From Rhodopirellula halodulae (lineage in GTDB: Bacteria > Planctomycetota > Planctomycetia > Pirellulales > Pirellulaceae): a stretch of DNA of 64,000 nucleotides. Below the pieces are notes generated by a model. That model saw only the letters and a program-made list of their open reading frames with translations. It ran no database searches and was not told the DNA's origin. Each line of letters starts with the position of its first letter. Position 1 is the stretch's first letter. This document shows, one piece after another, positions 36,984 through 44,693 of this stretch. The stretch spans positions 361,023-425,022 of the forward strand of contig NZ_JAJKFV010000011.1 in assembly GCF_020966775.1 (NCBI RefSeq). Direction: 5' to 3'. A program made the position numbers and the translations under genes.

Positions 36984-37319
36984 ATGGACATCCCTCAAAT
37001 CACTCCCAAGGCCACCGCAGAGAAAGGGGCAATGGGACAAATCTATTTGGCAACCGGAAAGCAAGTCGCGTTGCGGCAATGGCAAGAAGCTCCCGGAGGA
37101 TTCGGTCCGCCCACCAATCGCGAATATGAAACCGTGGGCTATCTGCTGAGCGGCGTATTGGAAATTGAATTTGATGGTGGCATCGCGACGATGAACTCCG
37201 GCGACTCTTGGTTGGTGCCGGCCGGCGCCAACCATCGCTATCGGGTTCTCGAACCCATCATGGCAATCGAAGCCACCGCACCGCCCGCCCGCTTCGCTGA
37301 TCGCGATCATCCCGTCTAA
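36984..37319 (+). CDS. Cupin domain protein
   Basis: 111 residues forming one cupin barrel. The second half carries GDSWLVPAGANHRYRVLEP, the typical cupin motif 2 (G-x5-P-x4-H). Motif 1 is weak and lacks the usual His-x-His, having EYETVGYLLSGVLEIE instead, so metal binding may be incomplete. Possible small-molecule binding or redox function; nothing in the neighbourhood specifies a substrate. Confidence 0.8.
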   Translation: MDIPQITPKATAEKGAMGQIYLATGKQVALRQWQEAPGGFGPPTNREYETVGYLLSGVLEIEFDGGIATMNSGDSWLVPAGANHRYRVLEPIMAIEATAPPARFADRDHPV

Positions 37320-37377
37320 GCGGCGAACACGATCGCCAATGGTTGCTCGTTTATTGGTCGATCGCGGGAACGCTTCT

Positions 37378-39006
37378 TCAGCGTTTGAATCCAACAAAGA
37401 ATCCAACTTCGGATCGCTCCGTGTCGAAACTCTCGTTGTCGGATGCGAACCGATCATGTCCGGCCACAGTGGAAACGGACCACTGCTCTGTCCACTGATA
37501 GGTTAGCTTTCCGTGCACCCGCCAAAAAATCTCATCACGGCCAATCGGATCCGTGAAGTCAGGGTAGTTTCGATAGCCAACGCCCCAGGTGGGAGTGAAT
37601 GTCCAGCGGTCCCAGAACGACCAATCGGTTGATCCGTGCAAGTTGACTGACAGATAACGGTAGTCGTCTCCCTTGGTATTGGCATATTCCAAGTCCGTGC
37701 CCAACACGAGCATGGGCAACGATTCCCAAGCGGTCCGTTTGAAATGGCTTCCGCCGAAAGTAATCGTTGTCCCGTCCAAGGAAGTCTGGTCCGGCGTCAC
37801 CCCGTCGTCCTCGAAGTCTGACTGAGCCACCGTGGTGTAGCCGTACCAGGCATTCAAGTCTGGACGGATCACGGTGACGGAAGCGGTTCCCGCGTGCCGA
37901 TTGCCGACCTGGTTTCCGTCGAAGAAGTCATTCGAGAAAACGTATTCCATTCTTCCGATGACCTCGTTGCCACCGAAGGTGAAGTCTCGTTCTGCGAACG
38001 CACCGGGTTGAAAGCTCGCGAGATTGAATTCTTGAAATTGGCTTTCGTTGGCGGTGAAGTAACCTCGAAACAGGACGCCCGCACGCGAAGTTTCATTGCG
38101 AAACAGTTTCCAGTCCATATCAGGGCTGGCGTACCACTGGAAACTGGCTTGCTCGTCCTGCGCCAAGTCTCGGCTGATGGGTGTCAACGTGACGTTGGTG
38201 TTGTAAAGCAATCCTGTTTCCAAATAGATGCGAAACGCATTGCCGGGTGCCTCTGCTTCCTCTTCCAACTGCCTCAATCGATTCTCGAGATCATCCGATC
38301 CGTCGAACGTTTGGATCTCGTAGCCGACGGTCTGCGTGAGCGGATTGGCGGTCGGTGATTGCGAAAACGGGTCGTACGCGGGCAATGGATCCGCTTGCAT
38401 CGCAGTGTCGGGCAGCCCGCTGGACATCGGCAAGCTTGCAGGTGAACCGGTTGAGATCACGGGTGAACCGGGCAAGATCGCGGGAGCCGATCCATCGGTC
38501 GTTGGCATTCCCAGTTGCGCAACCGCATGCGACGGAACCGACACGTTCTCCGGAATCTCCAAACCCATCGCTCGAACTTGGTCCGCATAGGTGCTCTCGG
38601 GTGCGATCGCCAACACCTCTTGAAAATGTTGCTTCGCTGCTTCACCACGAGACACCTGTTGGAGCAAGGTTCCCAAGTCGAAGTGAGCCGCCGCGTTGTA
38701 TGGATCCAACTCAAGGGCTTTGCGAGTCGACGTCACCGCCTCGTCCGTTTGCCCCAACGCTTTTTGCATTCGCCCCAAGCTTCGCCATGAATCGGAATGC
38801 CCTGGATTGCTTTGCACCTTCGCCAGCAACATTTCCAACATGCGTAGCTGAGCGTCAGACGGCGCGGCGGGCGATGCTGGCACGCTCGGCAATGCCTGCT
38901 CGGCTGCGATTGCCTCGGCTGCGACGGCCTCGATTTGTGTGCCCATCCAAAAACATGTTCCCACGCACACGGCGATTAACCATTGCCGAGTCGTGCGAGC
39001 TTTCAT
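37378..39006 (-). CDS. TPR-containing outer-membrane protein
   Basis: 542 residues. A signal peptide (QWLIAVCVGTCFWMG, cleavage near VAAEA) is followed by about three TPR repeats (residues about 60-150; SDSWRSLGRMQKALGQTDEA and AAHFDLGTLLQQVSRGEAA). A Pro/Ser-rich linker leads to a C-terminal ~290-residue domain of alternating aromatic strands (YLETGLLYNTNVTLTP, FRGYFTANESQFQEF, WGVGYRNYPDF) ending in VGFFVGFKR. This looks like a surface beta-barrel. Such TPR-barrel proteins are often involved in export of surface polymers (inference). The ATG at 39006 places the signal at the N-terminus. Confidence 0.75.
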   Translation of the reverse strand: MKARTTRQWLIAVCVGTCFWMGTQIEAVAAEAIAAEQALPSVPASPAAPSDAQLRMLEMLLAKVQSNPGHSDSWRSLGRMQKALGQTDEAVTSTRKALELDPYNAAAHFDLGTLLQQVSRGEAAKQHFQEVLAIAPESTYADQVRAMGLEIPENVSVPSHAVAQLGMPTTDGSAPAILPGSPVISTGSPASLPMSSGLPDTAMQADPLPAYDPFSQSPTANPLTQTVGYEIQTFDGSDDLENRLRQLEEEAEAPGNAFRIYLETGLLYNTNVTLTPISRDLAQDEQASFQWYASPDMDWKLFRNETSRAGVLFRGYFTANESQFQEFNLASFQPGAFAERDFTFGGNEVIGRMEYVFSNDFFDGNQVGNRHAGTASVTVIRPDLNAWYGYTTVAQSDFEDDGVTPDQTSLDGTTITFGGSHFKRTAWESLPMLVLGTDLEYANTKGDDYRYLSVNLHGSTDWSFWDRWTFTPTWGVGYRNYPDFTDPIGRDEIFWRVHGKLTYQWTEQWSVSTVAGHDRFASDNESFDTERSEVGFFVGFKR

Positions 39007-39271
39007 CAGGACCTTCCAATCAAGCATTGGGGCAGCAATAGGCAGTGTTTTCAGTGGAGACATCAAACGGACGACGCTTTGGCGAAGTCAGCAATTCCTC
39101 TGGCAACGCGGCGAATGGTTTGCTTAGTGTGCCGCTGATCCGAGGGTGAACGTCCGTTCGCTCGCGATTTGTAAACACTGATGCTCAACGGTCGCCACCC
39201 CGAAATACGACGGTCGTGTGGAAGGGCCCCAGTCGCCGGCATCGAGAAACTCAAATGGAGTCGATTCACGG

Positions 39272-40432
39272 ATGAAACGTCACACCACCAAAGCTTTGGC
39301 CTTCGCATGCATCGTGAGCGCAGGGTCGGTGCAAGCCCAAGGTCTGGACGGAGCTCTTTCGCGAGTTCAATCTCAAGTTCAGCAAAACGTTCAAAGCCAA
39401 GTGCAACAACGCGTTCAGGCTCGCGTTCAAAACCAAGTCCAAGCCAACGTCCAAAGCCAGGTTCAGCAGCGGATCCAAGCCAACGTTGCCAATGGCATCC
39501 AAGCTCGCGTCGGAAACCAGATCCAAGCTTCCGTTCAAACGGCCGCCGGTCTGGCAGCTCGTGCACAAGCCCAGGCTCGCGCAACAACAAACCAAGCTTC
39601 ACGAACCAACGTGAATGCAAACGCCAACATCAATGTGCAGGCCAACGCCAACGCAAACGTTGCTGGCAACCGAGCCAACAGCAACACCGCCCTGGGTACC
39701 TCGCTGGGCACCTCCGCTCGCTTCGCGGCACCCATCCAAATCAGCAACGCGGAAGTGCAAGCCTACGATTCGGTCTTCGGACAATTCAATCCGCTCCGTT
39801 CGTCCGCCGTCTTGCAAGCCGCTGCCAACGCACGGCAGTCAACCGTCGCGCGAAGCGAAGCCCCCACTTCGCCTTCGTCGCCATCCAATCCTGCACCCGA
39901 GCAACCTTCCGCTCCCGAAACGACCGGCCCTCAGTCACCCGAGACTCCTGAATTCGCCGGTGGCTCTTTGCTGGGCAATGCCAACGCCCGTGCTCGCGGC
40001 GTCGCAGCGGTTGCTTCGCAAGCCAACGGCAACTTTGGCGTCGCCGGTGTGCTGGCTTCGGACGTCGACTTCTCGTCGTTGATTCGTGTCGCCGCTCGCC
40101 AACGTCGTGCTGAAATCGCTCAAATGCGTGATCAAGCTTTGGCATCAGCCAACGCGGAATTGCTCGCCCAGGCCGATGCGATGGAAGCACAACTGGACGC
40201 CTTCGCGACCGCGCAACAAGAGGCACTCGTCTCCGCACAATCGACTTCACAAGAATTGCAAGCGACCACCCAAGAGCAATTGAGCGCCGCTTCCTCGGTG
40301 AACGGTTCGGTTCAAGCCAATGGACAACTCAACACTCAAGCGGCAACCACGGGAACCGCCAACACCGCCGCTGGCGCAGCAGGTCAAGCGGAAGCATCCG
40401 CGGCAAGCGCTGCCGGTGGAACCATCCGCTGA
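39272..40432 (+). CDS. Secreted VQ-repeat, Ala/Gln-rich protein
   Basis: 386 residues. A signal peptide (ALAFACIVSAGSVQA) is followed by a striking run of VQxQ/VQAR tetrads (residues about 32-90), then Ala/Asn/Gln-rich low-complexity sequence, a Pro/Ser-rich stretch and a helical Gln/Ala-rich C-terminal half with coiled-coil character. There is no cysteine in the mature part. No enzyme motif is seen; an extracellular structural or adhesive protein is plausible. The gene is followed by a strong intrinsic terminator at 40463-40490, so it is probably monocistronic. Confidence 0.78.
   Translation: MKRHTTKALAFACIVSAGSVQAQGLDGALSRVQSQVQQNVQSQVQQRVQARVQNQVQANVQSQVQQRIQANVANGIQARVGNQIQASVQTAAGLAARAQAQARATTNQASRTNVNANANINVQANANANVAGNRANSNTALGTSLGTSARFAAPIQISNAEVQAYDSVFGQFNPLRSSAVLQAAANARQSTVARSEAPTSPSSPSNPAPEQPSAPETTGPQSPETPEFAGGSLLGNANARARGVAAVASQANGNFGVAGVLASDVDFSSLIRVAARQRRAEIAQMRDQALASANAELLAQADAMEAQLDAFATAQQEALVSAQSTSQELQATTQEQLSAASSVNGSVQANGQLNTQAATTGTANTAAGAAGQAEASAASAAGGTIR
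39365..39541 (+). repeat. Degenerate 12-base repeats encoding V-Q-x-x tetrads
   Basis: About a dozen in-frame units of the form GTTCAAxxCMAG encode VQSQ, VQQN, VQQR, VQAR, VQNQ and VQAN, giving a periodic Val/Gln-rich segment just after the signal peptide. Confidence 0.85.
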
Positions 40433-40462
40433 TTGCCATCACGACAACCCACTAGCTGAGAA

Positions 40463-40490
40463 GGCGGGAGTTTCGACTTCCGCCTTTTTT
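40463..40490 (+). terminator. Intrinsic terminator after the VQ-repeat gene
   Basis: An 8-bp stem (GGCGGGAG with CTTCCGCC, one G-U pair) and a 6-base loop are followed directly by six T residues, 30 bases after the stop codon. Confidence 0.9.
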
Positions 40491-40550
40491 CGTGGACCAA
40501 TGGCTGCTGGTCCCAACAGCCAAAACGTCCATTAGCCCCCTAACTTTTCC

Positions 40551-40606
40551 TTGACACAAATTCGCATTTTCGGCCAAAACCAGTTCGTTGAATTGGTATG
40601 CGAATT
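40551..40606 (+). promoter_or_regulatory. TTGACA box with flanking inverted repeat upstream of charged lipoprotein
   Basis: A consensus -35-like TTGACA (40551-40556) is followed at once by AATTCGCAT (40559-40567), whose perfect inverted copy ATGCGAATT lies at 40598-40606. No good -10 box is seen at 17 bases. The 9-base arms could be a regulator site for the lipoprotein gene about 100 bases downstream. Confidence 0.35.
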
Positions 40607-40702
40607 GCCATTTGAGCCCCACTGCAAAGCTCGCTTTTGCGAACGCTGGAACACCTCCCCACTGTGGGCCCATCTCTCCTTCTCTCACTCGAGGAACAAA
40701 CC

Positions 40703-41089
40703 ATGAAATCAATCACCTCTTTGATGTTGGCCGCGTGCATGATGTTTGCCATCGGCTGCGACGAGTCCGCTTTCGACCAGGAAGCCGACGCCCTTCGTGA
40801 CGCCACCCAAGAACAGGCCGAAGACATCCGGGACCAATCCCAGGCCGCCGCTGAACAAACACGTGAACAAGCTCAGCAAAAGGCAGAAGCCATCCGAAAC
40901 CAAGCTGAAAATGCTCCCGAAAACGCGGAGGATGCAGCGGAAAACCGAGCTGATAAGATTGAGGAGCGAGGCGAGACCAAGGCTGACCAAACGGAAAGTC
41001 AAGGCGAGCAAAAAGCCGACGCGTTGGAAGACGCTGGTGAACAGAAAGCAGATCGTCTCGAAGAAATCGACGAAGTCGAAGCCGAATGA
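40703..41089 (+). CDS. Highly charged coiled-coil lipoprotein
   Basis: 128 residues. A signal peptide with a lipobox-like FAIGC (C at about residue 19) is followed by ~105 residues almost entirely of Ala, Glu, Gln, Asp, Lys and Arg in short amphipathic repeats (EQAEDIRDQ, QQKAEAIRNQAE, EQKADALEDAGEQKADRLEE). It resembles stress-induced, apolipoprotein-like helical proteins. The ribosome-binding site GAGGAA lies 7 bases before the ATG. A terminator follows at 41121-41157. Probably an envelope stress or desiccation-type protein (inference). Confidence 0.75.
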   Translation: MKSITSLMLAACMMFAIGCDESAFDQEADALRDATQEQAEDIRDQSQAAAEQTREQAQQKAEAIRNQAENAPENAEDAAENRADKIEERGETKADQTESQGEQKADALEDAGEQKADRLEEIDEVEAE

Positions 41090-41120
41090 TCCCGCTGTCG
41101 TTCTGATAGTTCAACCTTGC

Positions 41121-41157
41121 AAATGCTTGGTGGTCGTTGGGCTGCCAAGCATTTTTT
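41121..41157 (+). terminator. Intrinsic terminator
   Basis: A perfect 10-bp stem (AAATGCTTGG with CCAAGCATTT), 14-base loop and a T-tract, 32 bases downstream of the charged lipoprotein gene and just before the next gene. Confidence 0.88.
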
Positions 41158-41177
41158 CTTTTGGATCGAGTTGTTCG

Positions 41178-41870
41178 ATGCGTCATCCCCTCGGAATATC
41201 CACGCGCCTCGTGGTCGCTCTGGCTGCGATCGTTCTTTTGGCGGTCGCCGCCACCATTGGTTTTCTTTCGCTCAGCTCGATCGAACATCTCGCGAAAGGC
41301 TCAGCGACGCACACCGTGTTGCTGGACTGCGAGTACGAAAAGTTTCGGCAGATCATGGTTCGCAAAAACGCAACCGCGGCGATCGTTGAACAAACCGGAA
41401 TGAAGCTACTGGAAGAAAAACTAGAAGACCTTCAACTGGACACACAACAAGACGACCGACCACTCCTGAACGCCATTCGCGGCCAATCCAAAGCGGAAGT
41501 GCAAGCTGTCAAACGATTGCGAGTTTCTTTGGATGACCCTCACATCGAAGCCGACGAACTGATGCTCCGCCAACGAGCGGACATTCAAAACACCTCGATG
41601 GAAGTGATCACTCAGTCGGTTGCCGCTGCTGAGAATCTGGAATCCTACGCAACAACTTTGCGTGCGACGCCCAGCGGGCAAAAGACCAACGTGGAACTAA
41701 GCGTGTCTTTGGAAGTCCGCGTCACTGTTCCCAAAGCCTTCACCGGGCGAGCCGACCGTGAAGTTCAAAAGTCAGCAGAAGAAGGTGTTCAAGAACAAGC
41801 CAAAGGTCTGCAGCGTTTCGTTGGTGAACACGCGGGCAAACGCTTCATCCTGCCTGACCTGGGCGGTTGA
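41178..41870 (+). CDS. Membrane-anchored helical protein of unknown function
   Basis: 230 residues. An N-terminal transmembrane anchor (LVVALAAIVLLAVAATIGFLSL) is followed by a periplasmic helical domain with charged heptad-like sequence (LLEEKLEDLQLD, EVQKSAEEGVQEQAKGLQRF). The arrangement recalls the sensor part of a chemoreceptor, but there is no HAMP or signalling domain. I do not recognise the family. It starts 20 bases after the preceding terminator, so it needs its own promoter or read-through. Confidence 0.65.
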   Translation: MRHPLGISTRLVVALAAIVLLAVAATIGFLSLSSIEHLAKGSATHTVLLDCEYEKFRQIMVRKNATAAIVEQTGMKLLEEKLEDLQLDTQQDDRPLLNAIRGQSKAEVQAVKRLRVSLDDPHIEADELMLRQRADIQNTSMEVITQSVAAAENLESYATTLRATPSGQKTNVELSVSLEVRVTVPKAFTGRADREVQKSAEEGVQEQAKGLQRFVGEHAGKRFILPDLGG

Positions 41871-42201
41871 TCATCCACCAACGCGGTCAATCGCATGATT
41901 GACGACCGCGCCGCGGCCGAGCTCCGGTCTTCTCTCACCGTCAATCACTGCGACCTGCGGTCGAAAAACAAACGAATTGAGTGCCCAGCAATCAACTCAG
42001 TGGTTTATCTTCGTTGGAACGTGCGTTTGCAATTGGCGAACTCGGACGGGCTCGTGGTCCAGCATCGATTTCTCAGCGATTTCGTCTGCATCGACCGATT
42101 CTGAAATGCTTCGGCACGGGAATCGCTTTCTCCTCAGGTAACAACGCGTCAAGCACGATGCACGTGCTTCGCGTCAACAAACTAAAACCTGGAGAAAGAT
42201 C
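41871..42201. other. Intergenic region with a hairpin, no gene
   Basis: 331 bases. A hairpin with arms CGCGGTC (41882-41888) and GACCGCG (41904-41910) lies 12 bases after the upstream stop and may end that transcript, although there is no T-tract. The rest holds the leader of the DUF1328 gene; short frames here have no conserved features. Confidence 0.4.
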
Positions 42202-42369
42202 ATGTTGGGTTGGGCTTTGACGTTTTTGGTAATCGCACTCATCGCAGCCGCGTTGGGATTCGGTGGCTTGGCTGGAACCGCCGCCAGTGTCGCGAAAATT
42301 TTGTTCATCGTCTTCCTCGTGCTGTTCGTCATTGGATTGGTGATGGGACGTCGCGGACCAACGGTCTAA
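42202..42369 (+). CDS. DUF1328 family small membrane protein
   Basis: 55 residues with two closely spaced transmembrane helices. The sequence [16 protein letters not shown], then [17 protein letters not shown] and [12 protein letters not shown], matches the DUF1328 family (YtjA-like) over its whole length. A strong ribosome-binding site (GGAGAAAG) lies 4 bases upstream. Members are often linked to stress or osmotic adaptation but have no defined function. It opens a run of four small genes (42202-43682). Confidence 0.88.
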   Translation: MLGWALTFLVIALIAAALGFGGLAGTAASVAKILFIVFLVLFVIGLVMGRRGPTV

Positions 42370-42423
42370 GCGACGTTGGGACTTTCGGAACGGTCCATAG
42401 CAAACCTCCATCAAGGAACTGAG

Positions 42424-42777
42424 ATGAGTCAGGAACTCAACCCGCAATCGGAACAAGCGTTGGACGAACTGGCCGATCTTGTTTGCCAATCATTGAAAAA
42501 TGAAGGCGATGATTTAGTTCATCGACAAGACGGACTTCTGAAGACGCTTCTGATGAGCGGACATCATTGGAAATCGGATGAAACGGTGATGACCGAAGTC
42601 GAGCGGCGAGTGAAAGATCGCTGCGGCGACACGGCCATGCACCGTGGCGGCGAATTGACCGCTTTAACATCGCGATTGAGCCAGAAGTTTGGATCGTTGC
42701 AGCGTTGGGAAAGCAAGTCTCCTTCGGATGACTCGCCAGCCAAACCAGCCAACATCAGCTCGGCCACCGATGCCTGA
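42424..42777 (+). CDS. Small soluble protein of unknown function
   Basis: 117 residues, acidic, without a signal peptide or membrane span. It is mostly helical by composition, with LADLVCQSLKNEGDDL and EVERRVKDRCGDTAMHRGGEL as the clearest segments. I do not recognise the family. It lies 54 bases after the DUF1328 gene on the same strand, so it is probably part of the same small-protein run. The ATG at 42424 was chosen for the GGAACTGAG ribosome-binding region in front of it. Confidence 0.6.
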   Translation: MSQELNPQSEQALDELADLVCQSLKNEGDDLVHRQDGLLKTLLMSGHHWKSDETVMTEVERRVKDRCGDTAMHRGGELTALTSRLSQKFGSLQRWESKSPSDDSPAKPANISSATDA

Positions 42778-42900
42778 ACAGGACTGCTGACGGGCGAGCA
42801 AAACTCTCTCCGTCAGCGATCGCATTTCAGCAAGCTGGCTGATCGACTTACTTCACGCCGGATTTCTTTACCAAACATCAATTGGCAATGCAGGAGTCAC

Positions 42901-43197
42901 ATGGCCACGTGGACAGACAAAGACGAACGTCAGTACGAACACATCAAGGAAAATGAGCTTGATCGTGGGAAAGACGAAGAGTCCGCGGAAGAAATCGCCG
43001 CTCGGACCGTCAACAAGCAACGACGGAAAGAGGGTCGTACTCCCAATCAAATAACACAGGGGACGGGCAATCCACACACCTCCCTGGAAGACCGAACGGT
43101 GGATGAACTTCACAACTTGGCCTCGGAGTTGAAAGTCGAAGGCCGAAGCAAGATGAACAAATCGGAATTGATCGAAGCCATACGCCGAAAACGTTGA
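42901..43197 (+). CDS. Rho-N domain small protein (often annotated plasmid stabilisation protein)
   Basis: 98 residues. The N-terminal half (TDKDERQYEHIKENELDRGK...AEEIAARTVNKQRRKEGRTPNQ) matches a widespread small-protein family. The last ~40 residues (TVDELHNLASELKVEGRSKMNKSELIEAI) form a Rho-N/SAP-like helix-extension-helix that usually binds nucleic acid. The name plasmid stabilisation in databases is not supported by function. The AGGAGT ribosome-binding site is good. It lies in the run of small stress-type genes. Confidence 0.82.
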   Translation: MATWTDKDERQYEHIKENELDRGKDEESAEEIAARTVNKQRRKEGRTPNQITQGTGNPHTSLEDRTVDELHNLASELKVEGRSKMNKSELIEAIRRKR

Positions 43198-43241
43198 TTC
43201 AAAACGTCGGCGGATCGGAAGCACTCAGAAAGAAAGGAAAG

Positions 43242-43682
43242 ATGATGTCGACGGAGTTAAAAGAAGTGGAAGGGTTGCAGTGGGTTCGCGTTCGTGACGC
43301 GATTCAGAAACGTTGGCCCGAGATCAACAAGCAGGAGTTGGCTCAATGCCCCAACAACCTGGATCACCTGACGGACTTCGTGAGCAAGCGAGTCAGTGAT
43401 TCCCAGGAGGAGATTGAGTCGGTCGTGCGTGAGTTCGCTCCGCATGAATCGCTCATCGATCGAATCAGCCACAACGCAACGGATCAGGTGGGACGAGCAA
43501 GCGAATCAGCCCGTTTCGCTGTGATGCGTGCCGACGAATGCATCGCGGAACGTCCCACTCAATCGGTGCTGGCTAGCTTTGCAGCCGGCTTGATTCTCGG
43601 CGTCACGGTCACCGCCTTGTGGTTGCACCAGAAACCCGAGCCCTCACGCTGGGAACGATTGAAAAGCCAGTCTTGGAACTGA
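43242..43682 (+). CDS. CsbD-like domain fused to a DUF883/ElaB-like membrane tail
   Basis: 146 residues. The N-terminus (WVRVRDAIQKRWPEINKQEL...NNLDHLTDFVSKRVSDSQEEIESVVREF) resembles the CsbD/YjbJ general-stress domain. The C-terminus has the ElaB/YqjD (DUF883) pattern of a charged helix, ERPTQSVLASFAAGLILGVTVTALW as the single membrane span, then a short basic tail. ElaB-type proteins tether ribosomes or respond to stress at the inner membrane, so a stress role is likely here. Ends the run of four genes; followed by a strong terminator at 43758-43801. Confidence 0.7.
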   Translation: MMSTELKEVEGLQWVRVRDAIQKRWPEINKQELAQCPNNLDHLTDFVSKRVSDSQEEIESVVREFAPHESLIDRISHNATDQVGRASESARFAVMRADECIAERPTQSVLASFAAGLILGVTVTALWLHQKPEPSRWERLKSQSWN

Positions 43683-43757
43683 TCGCAGAACGCAAATTGG
43701 GTGTCGCTGATATTTCTTCTTGCAGCCAGCCCTTTGCGAATTGAGACGAATCACAGA

Positions 43758-43801
43758 AAGCCGGTCGATGTCCCAGCAGAGGACGTCGGCCGGCTTTTTT
43801 T
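43758..43801 (+). terminator. Intrinsic terminator after the small-protein run
   Basis: A 16-bp stem (43758-43773 with 43781-43796, two G-U pairs) and a 7-base loop run into a seven-T tract. A very strong terminator, separating the small stress genes from the ZIP-like gene. Confidence 0.92.
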
Positions 43802-43898
43802 GATGTCCAAAACGTTAGACTGTTGCCCGAGGCGAAAACGTTAGACTGACCTTCGCATCTCACGCAGTGAATCATGACTTCAGCCGCCGAGAATCCAA

Positions 43899-44612
43899 TT
43901 GACTGAACTCATTCAAGTCTTGTCGCTCACAACGCTGGCAGGTGCGGCGATTCCCGTCGGCGGTCTGATTGCCATGATCGAACGCATCTCGCCGGAGTGG
44001 CTGGAGAACGAATTTCGCCACAGCGTGATCGCCTTTGGCGGAGGCGTGCTCGTGTCTGCCGTGGCGTTGGTGCTCGTTCCGGATGGAATCAAGGAACTAT
44101 CGCTACCTTGGATCGTAACGGCGTTCGTACTGGGCGGACTTCTGTTCTGGGGGCTGGAAACTCTGCTCGCCCAAATGAAGGGCTCAATGTCTCAATTGAT
44201 CGCGATGTTGTCTGATTTCATTCCGGAAGCAATCGCCTTGGGCGCCGCCTTCGCAACGGGAGAAAGTGCGGGCCTTCTGCTCGCCGTGCTCATCGGATTG
44301 CAAAACCTACCGGAAGGGTTCAACGCATTCCGAGAACTTGAAGCCTCCTCCAAGATCCCGAGGAAGAAAATCGTGGCGTACCTGGCAGCCTGCGTTCCGC
44401 TTGGCCCTTTCTCAGGATGGCTCGGATACGAATACCTGTCGAACTACCCGCGTGCGGTCGACTTCATCATGCTGCTCGCCGCCAGCGGTATTCTCTATCT
44501 CACGTTTCAAGACCTGGCACCACAAGCCAAAACGGATAATCAGCGGGCTCCAGCGATCGGAGCCGTGTTCGGTTTCCTGCTTGGCTTGATCGGCCACGTG
44601 CTACTGAAGTAG
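43899..44612 (+). CDS. ZIP-family-like metal transporter
   Basis: 237 residues with about eight membrane spans. The two ZIP signature helices are recognisable as SDFIPEAIALGAAFATGE and LQNLPEGFNAFRE, but the usual histidines (HN-x-PEG) are replaced by D and Q. The glutamates and PEG core remain. Metal selectivity may therefore differ from typical Zn/Fe importers. The start is TTG at 43899; a 10-codon ATG frame (43874-43906) overlaps it with its TGA just inside, so start usage is unusual. Monocistronic, convergent with the oxidoreductase genes. Confidence 0.75.
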   Translation: MTELIQVLSLTTLAGAAIPVGGLIAMIERISPEWLENEFRHSVIAFGGGVLVSAVALVLVPDGIKELSLPWIVTAFVLGGLLFWGLETLLAQMKGSMSQLIAMLSDFIPEAIALGAAFATGESAGLLLAVLIGLQNLPEGFNAFRELEASSKIPRKKIVAYLAACVPLGPFSGWLGYEYLSNYPRAVDFIMLLAASGILYLTFQDLAPQAKTDNQRAPAIGAVFGFLLGLIGHVLLK

Positions 44613-44639
44613 GCATTGGAAAAAAGGAGCCGATTTCGA

Positions 44640-44671
44640 CCGGATGACATGACTTGAATCATCTCATCCGG
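44640..44671. terminator. Hairpin between convergent genes
   Basis: Arms CCGGATGA/TCATCCGG continue after one mismatch into ATGA/TCAT, with a 6-base loop. It lies between the convergent ZIP-like and CurA-like genes and may end both transcripts, though there is no T-tract on the plus side. Confidence 0.45.
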
Positions 44672-44693
44672 CCACAACAACGGCCCCTTCGAA

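Noticed and set aside
41895-42141. Three short overlapping plus-strand frames between 41895 and 42220
   Set aside because: They lack ribosome-binding sites, overlap each other in different frames, and have no conserved features; treated as intergenic.
42901-43197. Plasmid stabilisation or toxin-antitoxin locus
   Set aside because: The common database name is not backed by a toxin fold or partner gene; the visible features are a Rho-N-like domain in a run of small stress-type genes.
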